Positions 1-5,668 are shown, counted from the first letter of the stretch. The stretch: DNA of 5,716 nucleotides from Actinomycetota bacterium (GCA_009703845.1 WLFI01000057.1:1-5716), one strand, 5' to 3'. Notes: a model not told the origin generated them from the sequence alone. Made by a program: numbers and translations.

Positions 1-71
1 CCGCCTTCGGTTAGGTGAAAGTTGGCCGCTAATCCGGGTTCTAGTTGGTACCACGAAAGCAGGTTATCCAC
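1..71 (-). CDS. possible 5' fragment of a further minus-strand gene, runs off the left edge
   Basis: After the sufE stop there is an in-frame second stop (TAA, 74-72), immediately followed by a GTG at 71-69. From there the frame stays open to the window edge, about 23 codons, reading roughly VDNLLSWYQLEPGLAANF and onward. I do not recognise the product. A stretch this short is open by chance fairly often and no convincing Shine-Dalgarno precedes the GTG (a GAGAAAG lies about 15 bases upstream), so support is weak. If real, it would be a third gene in the sseA-sufE transcription unit, starting 6 bp after sufE. If not, bases 1-77 are simply non-coding; I see no clear terminator in them. Confidence 0.3.
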   Translation of the reverse strand, partial: MDNLLSWYQLEPGLAANFHLTEG

Positions 72-77
72 TTAGGT

Positions 78-509
78 CTAGGCGACTTTCTCGCGTACCT
101 GGCGCTTGATTCGGTAAATCATTGCCCGCATGCCTCTGATTCGAAGTGGCGAAACAGCTTCGGTTAGCCCAATTTGGTCGGGAAAATCATCCGAGAGTGA
201 AAGTACCTGCGACACTGGCTTGTCATTCAAAACCTCACTCAGAATGCCGGCGAATCCTCGTGTGGTTGGGGCCTCTTCGGGAGCGGTGAAAAAGACGCCG
301 ACTTGATCGTTCTCAACCTCAACGAAGAGAAAAACGGGTGATTGGCATTCTTCGACGCGCTCAAAGAGGTCTGGATGCTCGGCATAACGTTCGGGAAGCG
401 GCGGCAGGTTCTCAGAGTATTCGAGTAGAAGCTCTAGCTTTTCCCTGTTTGAGCCGGATTTGAAGTCGGAAGCTACCAAATCGGCGGCTTGGGCAACACT
501 GTTCGTCAT
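78..509 (-). CDS. sufE: SufE-family sulfur acceptor / Fe-S cluster assembly protein
   Basis: A 143-residue cytosolic protein of the SufE/CsdE family. Family members take persulfide sulfur from a cysteine desulfurase onto a conserved cysteine and pass it to Fe-S assembly. Seen here: the family length; an N-terminal [11 protein letters not shown] segment; the active-site region ECQSPVFLF with the single cysteine at C55; RGFAGIL (84-90); and the C-terminal [16 protein letters not shown] block (120-135) typical of the family. The ATG at 509-507 overlaps the sseA stop codon (ATGA), which fixes this start and suggests translational coupling. The frame extends 26 codons further, to an ATG at 587, but that part lies inside sseA and adds nothing SufE-like. 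Mycobacteria have the same sseA plus SufE-domain gene pair, so this protein may receive sulfur from SseA as well as from, or instead of, a SufS-type desulfurase. That role is inference. Confidence 0.88.
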   Translation of the reverse strand: MTNSVAQAADLVASDFKSGSNREKLELLLEYSENLPPLPERYAEHPDLFERVEECQSPVFLFVEVENDQVGVFFTAPEEAPTTRGFAGILSEVLNDKPVSQVLSLSDDFPDQIGLTEAVSPLRIRGMRAMIYRIKRQVREKVA

Positions 510-1411
510 CGTCGCGGAGCCGGAGCCAAACCAGGCTCCTCGCCTCTTACGATCGGCACTCCAACCAGTGAACCCCACTCCGTCCAAGAGCCGTCATAGT
601 TGCGAACATTCTCGAAACCGAGCAGGTATTTCAGAACGAACCATGAGTGCGAAGATCTTTCACCGATACGGCAATAAGCAATCACGTTATCGTCAGTGTT
701 AAGACCCTTCTCACCGAGATAAATCGTCTCTAACTCGGCTCGGGATTTGAAGGTTTGGTCTTCGTTGACGGCACGAGCCCAAGGCACAGAAACTGCCGAC
801 GGAATGTGACCCGCGCGCAAAGCGCCTTCTTGCGGGTAGTCGGGCATGTGGGTGCGTTCACCCGAATATTCCTGGGGGCTTCTAATGTCTAGTAACGGAT
901 TCCCAAAGTGAGCTAGCACGTCATCTCTAAAGGCTCTAAGTGTTTTGTCATCGCGTTCGATTAGCGGATAGCTGCTTGGAGTCACGGCCGACGGCTCTTT
1001 GGTTAATGAGCGGCCGCTTGCTGCCCATGCTTCGCGTGCACCATCGAGAAGGCGAACATCTTCGTGTCCGAAAAGCTTGAATACCCAAAGTGCGTATGCT
1101 GCCCACCAGTTGCTTTTGTCGCCATAAATTACGACGGTGGATTCACGGCTGATGCCGCTTCGCTCCATTAGAGACTTGAAACCAGCCCCGTCGACGTAGT
1201 CTCGAGTCACCGGGTCATTAAGATCGGTGTGCCAGTCAATCTTGACCGAGCCAGGAATGTGTCCGATTTCGTAGAGCAGAACATCCTCGTCTGATTCAAC
1301 GACTACAACATTTGGGTTGTCTAGATTCTGAGCAACCCAATCTGCAGTGACTAGCACTTCTGGGTGCGCGTACTCAAGAAATTTTGGGGTGTTCTCTGCT
1401 TCGGCTGACAT
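506..1411 (-). CDS. sseA: thiosulfate/3-mercaptopyruvate-type sulfurtransferase, tandem rhodanese domains
   Basis: A 301-residue protein with two rhodanese domains, the usual length and layout for this family. These enzymes move sulfane sulfur from thiosulfate or 3-mercaptopyruvate to an acceptor through a cysteine persulfide. The N-terminal, catalytically inactive domain (about 17-135) contains [16 protein letters not shown] and [20 protein letters not shown]. The C-terminal domain (about 155-290) carries the active-site loop CRIGERS (247-253) with catalytic C247, then SSHSWFVL and [10 protein letters not shown]. These blocks match mycobacterial SseA more closely than the CysA2-type paralogue, and the N-terminal YAHPE near residue 15 supports the chosen ATG. 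No strong Shine-Dalgarno is visible; GAGAACGAG lies just upstream. It is first in a minus-strand unit, overlaps sufE by 4 bp, and is divergent from zapE. The physiological sulfur donor cannot be told from sequence. Confidence 0.93.
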   Translation of the reverse strand: MSAEAENTPKFLEYAHPEVLVTADWVAQNLDNPNVVVVESDEDVLLYEIGHIPGSVKIDWHTDLNDPVTRDYVDGAGFKSLMERSGISRESTVVIYGDKSNWWAAYALWVFKLFGHEDVRLLDGAREAWAASGRSLTKEPSAVTPSSYPLIERDDKTLRAFRDDVLAHFGNPLLDIRSPQEYSGERTHMPDYPQEGALRAGHIPSAVSVPWARAVNEDQTFKSRAELETIYLGEKGLNTDDNVIAYCRIGERSSHSWFVLKYLLGFENVRNYDGSWTEWGSLVGVPIVRGEEPGLAPAPRR

Positions 1412-1434
1412 CTTTGGCTCGTTCTCGTTCCAAT

Positions 1435-1462
1435 AAACTAAGGGTGCTTACGACAAGGTTAA
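1435..1462 (-). promoter_or_regulatory. candidate sseA-sufE promoter
   Basis: On the minus strand, TTAACC (1462-1457) and TAGTTT (1440-1435) are separated by 16 bp. The first matches 4 of 6 bases of the TTGACA -35 consensus, and the second fits the actinobacterial TANNNT -10 pattern. Initiation would fall near 1428, leaving a leader of about 17 nt before the sseA ATG. It lies in the 87-bp gap between the divergent genes sseA and zapE. I could not identify a comparably good zapE promoter on the other strand. The assignment rests on motif resemblance only. Confidence 0.3.
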
Positions 1463-1498
1463 TCCAAGCCCTTCCGATTAGACACCGATTGGTAATAA

Positions 1499-2476
1499 AT
1501 GGCCATAAATGGCAGCTTCTTAGAGCTCTGCTTGAGAGAGCCTGTCGTTTCGGCCCAACAGATGCTGGCCGATCTGATTCCCCCGCGCGAATTCACCGAT
1601 GCTTCATTTGACACGTACCGGCCGGCACCAGCGTTCGAATCGCAGCAACAAGCCTTGGATGTTCTCAGTGCAGGCTTTCGCAAGACGAAGTCAAAGGGAA
1701 CTCGCGCAATTCCGGGTTTTTATCTGGACGGAGGCTTCGGCGTGGGCAAGACCCATCTGCTTGTTTCGCTATACAGATCATTCAAAGGCAAGAAACTGTT
1801 CGGCAGTTTTCTGGCATATACGAGCTTGATTGGGGCCCTTGGGTTCGCCGAGGCTATGCGGTTGTTCTCTAAGTACGACCTAATTTGCATCGACGAGTTC
1901 GAGCTGGATGACCCTGGCAACACCATGATCATGTCGCGTCTATTGAACGACCTAAGTGCAAAAGGTGTTCTGTTTGCGGCTACTTCAAACACGCCTCCAA
2001 ACGCCTTGGGCGAGGGTCGGTTCGCAGCAGAAGACTTTCGTCGCGAGATTCTGGGTATCAGCGCCAATTTCGAAATTTTGCGCATTGACGGTGAAGATTA
2101 CCGGCACCGTCCAGTCGACGGGCACAGCGAGATTCAGAGTGAAGAACAACTGGTTGCATGGCTAAACGAAGTTGAAGCGGCAAGTCTGGATTCTTTCAGG
2201 AATCTGCTCATCCACTTATCGAAAATTCACCCTGCAAAGTTTGCCAGGTTGGTTCAAGGCGTAAATCGAATTGGGCTACTGGATGCTGAACAATTCGTCG
2301 ATCAGGCAGATGCACTGCGGTTCGTTGCCTTCGTCGACAGAGCCTACGAAGCTCAAATACCGATGCGTTCAACTGGAGCGGCCCTGACTGACCTGTTTAC
2401 CAGCGACATGGTCGCTGGCGGGTACAGAAAAAAATATCTTCGCGCGATTTCACGTCTGCACGCCCTGGCTGAATAA
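1499..2476 (+). CDS. zapE: AFG1/ZapE-like P-loop ATPase (cell division protein ZapE family)
   Basis: A 325-residue AAA-type ATPase of the AFG1/ZapE family. In E. coli ZapE associates with the Z-ring, and mitochondrial Afg1 is involved in respiratory-protein quality control; the actinobacterial role is not established. Seen in order: an N-terminal VVSAQQMLADLIPPREF and SFDTYRP segment (17-42); Walker A GFGVGKTH (79-86); Walker B LICIDEFELDD (128-138, acidic pair D132/E133); sensor-1-like ATSNTPP (161-167); FRREI (180-184) with the likely arginine finger; a C-terminal DALRFVAFVDRAYE block (271-284) and a YRKKYLRAISRL end. The ATG at 1499 retains the full family N-terminus, though the Shine-Dalgarno is weak (GGT at about -8). 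It is transcribed alone on this strand and divergent from sseA. Length is slightly below the E. coli protein, usual for actinobacteria. No sign of truncation. Confidence 0.88.
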   Translation: MAINGSFLELCLREPVVSAQQMLADLIPPREFTDASFDTYRPAPAFESQQQALDVLSAGFRKTKSKGTRAIPGFYLDGGFGVGKTHLLVSLYRSFKGKKLFGSFLAYTSLIGALGFAEAMRLFSKYDLICIDEFELDDPGNTMIMSRLLNDLSAKGVLFAATSNTPPNALGEGRFAAEDFRREILGISANFEILRIDGEDYRHRPVDGHSEIQSEEQLVAWLNEVEAASLDSFRNLLIHLSKIHPAKFARLVQGVNRIGLLDAEQFVDQADALRFVAFVDRAYEAQIPMRSTGAALTDLFTSDMVAGGYRKKYLRAISRLHALAE

Positions 2477-2487
2477 CTTCAAGCTAG

Positions 2488-2507
2488 AACCTGCGATGGT
2501 GCAGGTT
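2488..2507 (+). terminator. candidate zapE terminator hairpin
   Basis: Twelve bases after the zapE stop, AACCTGC (2488-2494) and GCAGGTT (2501-2507) form a perfect 7-bp stem with a 6-nt loop. One more G-T pair is possible at the base. The downstream sequence TTGAGATGTTTTA is T-rich but interrupted, so this is a moderate candidate for an intrinsic terminator that separates zapE from amt1. Confidence 0.4.
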
Positions 2508-2515
2508 TGAGATGT

Positions 2516-2553
2516 TTTACAAACACGAAACATTTCTGGCTACTTTCTGAAAC
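2516..2553 (+). promoter_or_regulatory. candidate GlnR-type nitrogen-regulator operator upstream of amt1
   Basis: The actinobacterial GlnR box is described as gTnAC-n6-GaAAC-n6-gTnAC-n6-GaAAC. Here TTTAC (2516-2520) is followed after exactly 6 bp by GAAAC (2527-2531), and a second GAAAC (2549-2553) starts exactly 22 bp after the first, the expected period. The third element fits poorly: GGCTA at 2538-2542, although GCTAC is present shifted by one base. Three of four half-sites are thus in register. The position, upstream of an ammonium transporter gene and just before a -10-like hexamer, is where a nitrogen-control site would be expected. Whether the organism encodes GlnR cannot be seen here. 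Confidence 0.45.
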
Positions 2554-2563
2554 TTTTCAAATG

Positions 2564-2569
2564 TTAACT
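2564..2569 (+). promoter_or_regulatory. candidate amt1 -10 element
   Basis: TTAACT, within TGTTAACT, lies 10 bp after the last half-site of the candidate GlnR operator. No good -35 hexamer is visible at the normal distance, which would suit an activator-dependent promoter. Initiation would fall near 2575, giving a leader of about 48 nt and centring the operator near -41. This is inference from spacing. Confidence 0.3.
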
Positions 2570-2575
2570 GGCTTC

Positions 2576-2604
2576 ATGCCCGCAATGACGGGGGCATTTG
2601 TTTT
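2576..2604 (+). terminator. hairpin with T-rich tail in the amt1 leader (possible attenuator)
   Basis: ATGCCC (2576-2581) and GGGCAT (2592-2597) are complementary. An alternative fold pairs ATG with CAT outside and CCCG (2579-2582) with CGGG (2589-2592) inside, leaving a GG bulge and a 6-nt loop. The stem is followed directly by TTTGTTTTCT, as in an intrinsic terminator, yet it ends only about 14 bases before the amt1 Shine-Dalgarno. It could be a second terminator for zapE transcripts, an attenuator in the amt1 leader, or an mRNA-stabilising 5' stem if transcription starts near 2575. I saw no obvious anti-terminator partner. Confidence 0.4.
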
Positions 2605-2622
2605 CTATAGAGAGGTGAACAA

Positions 2623-3918
2623 ATGGAATCCGCATTGGATCAGGGAAACACTACTTTCCTACTTATCAGCGCCGCATTCGTGCTGCTTATGACCCCAGGT
2701 CTTGCATTCTTCTACGGCGGTATGGTCAAGGCCAAGAGCGTCGTTTCGATGATGATGCTTAGCTTTGGGTCGCTCGGCCTTGTTGGCGTGCTCTGGGTGC
2801 TCTATGGCTACGCAATCGCCTTCGCCGATGGCCCGTCTAAAGTCAACGGCGGCGAACAATTTGTCGGTATCGATGGTTGGTTTGGAATCGATCTGGCAAA
2901 GATCGGCCTCGGCTCTCCGTTCGCAGACGCCACCAACGGTGCTACCGCGTTTCCGGAGCTTGGCTTTGTAGCTTTCCAGGCGACATTCGCCATCATTACC
3001 GTCGCTCTTATTTCGGGTGCTATCGCCGACCGCGCAAAATTCGGCGCTTGGATGGTCTTCGCCGGTCTCTGGGCAACCTTCGTTTACTTCCCAGTAGCAA
3101 ACTGGGTATTCAACTTTGACCTCGGCGAAGGCGGAGTAGTTGATGGTGGATGGATTGCTTACGATTTGGGTGCAATCGACTTTGCCGGTGGAACCGCGGT
3201 TCACATTAACGCTGGCGCAGCCGGTCTCGCCTTGGCAATCGTGCTTGGTAAGCGCTTCGGATTTAGCAAGGGCATCACTCAGCCGCACAACGTTCCACTT
3301 ACCCTGCTCGGCGTAGCTCTACTTTGGTTCGGTTGGTTCGGCTTCAACGCTGGCTCAGAGCTAGCTGCCGATGGCATTGCTGCGATTGCTTTCATCAACA
3401 CGCTCGCTGCTCCGGCTGCCGCGATGCTCGGATGGATCATCGTCGAGTACTTCAAGCATGGAAAAGCCACCTCAATTGGAGCTGGATCTGGTGCAGTTGC
3501 TGGTCTTGTTGCAATCACTCCGGCATGTGCATCCCTTTCTCCGATGTATGCAATGCTGCTCGGAGTCATTGCCGGTGTTCTCTGCGCCCTAGCTGTTGAT
3601 CTCAAGTTCAGCTTTGGCTTTGACGACTCGCTCGATGTAGTCGGTATTCACCTGGTTGGTGGAATCGTGGGTACTTTGTACATCGGTTTCTTCGGCGAGG
3701 GCGTTGGTGCAGCATTCGGATTCGGTTGGGATCAACTGGTTGCTCAGTCAATCGGCGCAGGTGCGGTGCTTGTCTATAGCTTCGTTCTTGCCCTCATCAT
3801 TGGCCTTGCGATCGATAAGACCATTGGCTTCCGCGTGAAAGCCGAGGATGAAATCGCCGGAATCGACACCGTGGTTCACGGTGAAGAGGCCTACGCATTC
3901 GGTGCAGATCGAGGCTAG
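2623..3918 (+). CDS. amt: ammonium transporter Amt, canonical twin-histidine type (amt1)
   Basis: A 431-residue integral membrane protein of the Amt/Mep/Rh family, expected to form a trimer with 11 transmembrane helices and no cleaved signal peptide, importing ammonium. Residues equivalent to E. coli AmtB are visible: Phe-gate residues F122 (in FQATF) and F241 (in WFGFNAGS); S245 of the outer binding site; D186 and first pore histidine H194 in DFAGGTAVH; second pore histidine H343 in DSLDVVGIHLVGG. The cytoplasmic C-tail (about 402-431) has the FRV, GID and HGEEAY pattern that in AmtB helps couple the subunits and bind PII protein. AGAGG (2611-2615) lies 7 nt before the ATG, a good Shine-Dalgarno. 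A candidate GlnR operator and leader hairpin precede it, a strong hairpin follows it, and a paralogue lies 88 bp downstream. No glnK is adjacent. Confidence 0.95.
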   Translation: MESALDQGNTTFLLISAAFVLLMTPGLAFFYGGMVKAKSVVSMMMLSFGSLGLVGVLWVLYGYAIAFADGPSKVNGGEQFVGIDGWFGIDLAKIGLGSPFADATNGATAFPELGFVAFQATFAIITVALISGAIADRAKFGAWMVFAGLWATFVYFPVANWVFNFDLGEGGVVDGGWIAYDLGAIDFAGGTAVHINAGAAGLALAIVLGKRFGFSKGITQPHNVPLTLLGVALLWFGWFGFNAGSELAADGIAAIAFINTLAAPAAAMLGWIIVEYFKHGKATSIGAGSGAVAGLVAITPACASLSPMYAMLLGVIAGVLCALAVDLKFSFGFDDSLDVVGIHLVGGIVGTLYIGFFGEGVGAAFGFGWDQLVAQSIGAGAVLVYSFVLALIIGLAIDKTIGFRVKAEDEIAGIDTVVHGEEAYAFGADRG

Positions 3919-3928
3919 TTTTACTAAG

Positions 3929-3965
3929 CCAAAATGGAGGGGCCCGAGCGGTCCCTCCATTTTGG
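3929..3965 (+). terminator. strong hairpin between amt1 and amt2, likely intrinsic terminator
   Basis: Ten bases after the amt1 stop, CCAAAATGGAGGG (3929-3941) and CCCTCCATTTTGG (3953-3965) form a perfect 13-bp inverted repeat. Pairing continues inward through one G-T and two C-G pairs to a CGAGC loop, 16 bp in all. The GC-rich core GGAGGG/CCCTCC flanked by AAAA on one side and TTTT on the other is the layout of an intrinsic terminator that could act in either direction. The T-run is only four long and is itself paired, so some read-through into amt2 is plausible. Confidence 0.75.
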
Positions 3966-3970
3966 TGCGT

Positions 3971-3976
3971 TATAAG
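3971..3976 (+). promoter_or_regulatory. weak candidate -10 element for amt2
   Basis: TATAAG (5 of 6 matches to TATAAT) lies just after the intergenic hairpin. Initiation would fall near 3983, about 24 nt before the amt2 ATG, leaving room for its Shine-Dalgarno. No recognisable -35 exists; that position falls inside the hairpin. No GAAAC-type GlnR half-site was found in this gap. A separate amt2 promoter is possible but weakly supported. Confidence 0.22.
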
Positions 3977-4006
3977 TTTTTAGCGAAAGAAATAGAGGTT
4001 TAGATT

Positions 4007-5284
4007 ATGCAAAGCGACAGCACAGTTGCCTTCCTGATTATTTGCTCGGCAATGGTCCTATTCATGACACCGGGCTTGGCATTTTTCTACGGTGGCCTCG
4101 TTCGTGCATCCAGCGTCGTTTCAATGATGATGATGTCTTTCGGATCAGTTGGATTGGTAGGCACGCTCTGGGTTGTCTACGGCTACGCAATGTCTTTCGC
4201 AAACGCGTCTAACTCCGGATTCATAGGACTAGATGGCTATTTTGGGCTCGACCCCGCCAAGCTGCTGCTCGGCTCTTCTTATGAAGACGCGGTTGGCGGC
4301 AACGGTTTTGATCTAGTTTTCGCTGGATTCCAAGGAACATTTGCAATCATCACAGTTGCACTCATCTCTGGAGCCATCGCCGACCGTGCACGTTTCGGCG
4401 GATGGATGATATTCGCGGCTCTCTGGGCAACTTTCGCCTACTTTCCAATCGCCGGCTGGGTTTTCAACTTCAAGGTTGAAGACGGTTCTGTGGTCGATGG
4501 TGGCTTTCTAGTTTTCAACGTCGGTCTAATGGACTTTGCTGGTGGAACGGTCGTAGAGGTGGCCTCAGGTGCAGCGGCGCTTGCTGTGGCGTTAGTTGTG
4601 GGTCGACGCTTTGGGTTCGCCAAGGGCATGCACGCACCGCACAATGTGCCTCTAACGCTAATCGGTGCGGCGATCTTATGGTTCGGCTGGTTTGGGTTTA
4701 ATGCCGGATCTCAGCTGGCAGCCGACGGAACGGCCGCTCTTGCATTCGTCAATACCCTTGTAGCGCCCGTTGGTGCCCTGATCAGCTGGTCACTTCTCGA
4801 GCGATTCACCTTAGGAAAGCCAACTGCAGTAGGCGCAGCTTCCGGTGCTGTTGCCGGCCTAGTTGCCATTACGCCGTCTTGCGCTTACCTGAACCCCGTC
4901 TGGGCCCTGGTGCTCGGGCTCATCGTGGGTGTCGTCTGCGCTTTGGCTGTAGAGCTTAAGTGGAAGCTCGGATTTGACGACTCACTCGATGTTGTCGGTA
5001 TCCACTTGGTGGGCGGAATAGTCGGCACTCTGTTTATCGGAATCGCTGGGGAAAAGGTCGGTTGGTTGTTCACGGGTGATCCAACTCAATTAGGCAAACA
5101 GGCTGCCGGTGTCGCGATTGTCGGGGTTTGGTCATTCGCGGTGGCTTGGATCAGCGCGATGCTGGTTCAGAAGACTTTTGGTTTCAGGGTCAAGAGCACA
5201 GATGAAATAGCCGGTGTCGACAGAGTAATTCACGGTGAAACCGCTTATAGCGAGACAGACCCGAGATGGACCTGGCGCGGCTAG
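4007..5284 (+). CDS. amt: ammonium transporter Amt, variant with Glu in place of the first pore histidine (amt2)
   Basis: A 425-residue Amt/Mep/Rh-family membrane protein, clearly paralogous to amt1 along its whole length (well over half identical by eye). Conserved: MTPGLAFFYGG (20-30), Phe-gate residues F112 (FQGTF) and F231 (WFGFNAGS), S235, D176 in DFAGGTVVE, second pore histidine H333 in DSLDVVGIH, and the C-tail FRV, GVD and HGETAY. The first twin histidine is replaced by E184 (codon GAG, 4556-4558), followed by VASGAA instead of INAGAA. Fungal Mep1/Mep3-type transporters have the same His-to-Glu change, and substitutions there alter transport properties, so different kinetics or pH response from Amt1 is inferred. 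The frame is intact and otherwise well conserved, so it is not a decaying copy. AGAGG (3994-3998) sits 8 nt before the ATG. Its stop abuts that of a convergent gene. No glnK follows. Confidence 0.94.
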   Translation: MQSDSTVAFLIICSAMVLFMTPGLAFFYGGLVRASSVVSMMMMSFGSVGLVGTLWVVYGYAMSFANASNSGFIGLDGYFGLDPAKLLLGSSYEDAVGGNGFDLVFAGFQGTFAIITVALISGAIADRARFGGWMIFAALWATFAYFPIAGWVFNFKVEDGSVVDGGFLVFNVGLMDFAGGTVVEVASGAAALAVALVVGRRFGFAKGMHAPHNVPLTLIGAAILWFGWFGFNAGSQLAADGTAALAFVNTLVAPVGALISWSLLERFTLGKPTAVGAASGAVAGLVAITPSCAYLNPVWALVLGLIVGVVCALAVELKWKLGFDDSLDVVGIHLVGGIVGTLFIGIAGEKVGWLFTGDPTQLGKQAAGVAIVGVWSFAVAWISAMLVQKTFGFRVKSTDEIAGVDRVIHGETAYSETDPRWTWRG

Positions 5285-5521
5285 CTACATCGCAGAACCA
5301 AGATAGATAAATAGACCAATTAGCCCGAAGAAAACAACTAGGTTTCTAATCACCTTGCGTTTGCGTGCCTTGTCGTAATAGGGCCATTTATCGCGGATGT
5401 TTCCGACCAAAGTCGCGATTGCCACAACAATCGTTCCCGCGAATAGGGCAAACAGCATGATGGTCCAGAAGTAGGCCAGCACGAATTCCCAAAGGGAGTT
5501 TTCGCCGATTTTGAAGTTCAC
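5285..5521 (-). CDS. small two-helix membrane protein, function unknown
   Basis: A 78-residue frame with GTG start (5521-5519). It has a hydrophobic segment at about 11-40, a strongly basic stretch at 43-59 (DKARKRKVIR region) and a second hydrophobic segment at about 60-75, consistent with two membrane helices joined by a cytoplasmic loop. The aromatic N-terminal part (LWEFVLAYFW) recalls small actinobacterial membrane proteins with PLDc_N-like segments, but I cannot assign a family. The GTG lies one base after the tRNA-Val 3' end, so there is no space for a normal leader. An internal GTG (codon 14, 5482-5480, preceded by TTTGGGAA) or ATG (codon 22, 5458-5456) would leave a truncated first helix. 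It is probably co-transcribed with the tRNA. The stop codon abuts the amt2 stop. Real coding status is likely but not certain. Confidence 0.6.
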   Translation of the reverse strand: MNFKIGENSLWEFVLAYFWTIMLFALFAGTIVVAIATLVGNIRDKWPYYDKARKRKVIRNLVVFFGLIGLFIYLGSAM

Positions 5522-5522
5522 G

Positions 5523-5594
5523 TGGGCGTAACTGGGATCGAACCAGTGACCTCTTCCGTGTGAAGGAAGCGCGCTACCACTACGCCATACGCCC
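5523..5594 (-). tRNA. tRNA-Val (anticodon CAC)
   Basis: All cloverleaf parts are present on the minus strand. Acceptor GGGCGTA (5594-5588) pairs perfectly with TACGCCC (5530-5524). The D-arm is GCGT-AGTGGTA-GCGC (5585-5571). The anticodon stem CTTCC/GGAAG encloses loop TTCACAC with anticodon CAC at 5562-5560, reading the valine codon GUG. The variable loop has 5 nt, and the T-arm is ACTGG-TTCGATC-CCAGT (5547-5531). The discriminator base is A5523. CCA is not encoded (ACG follows), so it is added after transcription. I could not identify a convincing promoter. Confidence 0.97.
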
Positions 5595-5638
5595 TAATTA
5601 CTCTCAGGCTATCAAGTGGAACATCGGTGCGTGGCGGT

Positions 5639-5668
5639 TTGCGCAAAAAGCCTAGTTTGGGTTAGAGT
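5639..5668 (+). promoter_or_regulatory. candidate promoter for the tRNA-Gly gene
   Basis: TTGCGC (5639-5644) and TAGAGT (5663-5668) are spaced 18 bp apart; the second fits the TANNNT -10 pattern. Initiation would fall near 5675, about 17 nt before the mature tRNA. The short leader contains GTTC-GAAA-GAAC (5676-5687), a 4-bp stem with a GAAA tetraloop. Assigned by motif and position only. Confidence 0.42.

Noticed and set aside
510..587. Upstream ATG at 587 as the sufE start
   Set aside because: The extra 26 residues overlap the sseA coding end and do not resemble SufE. The ATG at 509 gives the family length and an ATGA coupling overlap.
460..702. Plus-strand open frame across the sufE/sseA junction
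   Set aside because: It is fully covered by two well-supported minus-strand genes and has no family features.
1720..2085. Open frame of 121 codons antisense to zapE
   Set aside because: It covers the Walker A, Walker B and sensor regions of zapE on the other strand; it is a shadow frame with no features of its own.
2606..2611. TATAGA as the amt1 -10 element
   Set aside because: Transcription would start at or after the Shine-Dalgarno, leaving no usable leader, and there is no matching -35.
2507..2692. Short plus-strand frame (61 codons) in the amt1 leader, considered as a leader peptide
   Set aside because: It runs through the candidate operator and into amt1 in another frame, has no ribosome binding site, and begins inside the zapE hairpin.
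2659..3288. Long open frame antisense to amt1 (209 codons, minus strand)
   Set aside because: It lies wholly inside a strongly conserved transporter gene on the other strand. Its translation is cysteine- and charge-rich with no recognisable motif, as expected for the shadow of a membrane protein gene.
3324..3599. Cysteine-rich plus-strand frames inside amt1
   Set aside because: These are out-of-frame readings of Ala/Gly/Val-rich membrane helices; the high Cys content is a frame artefact.
2623..5284. amt1-amt2 as a recent duplication or a transposition product
   Set aside because: The copies differ throughout, including key pore residues, and no flanking repeats or transposase sequences are present; the divergence is old.
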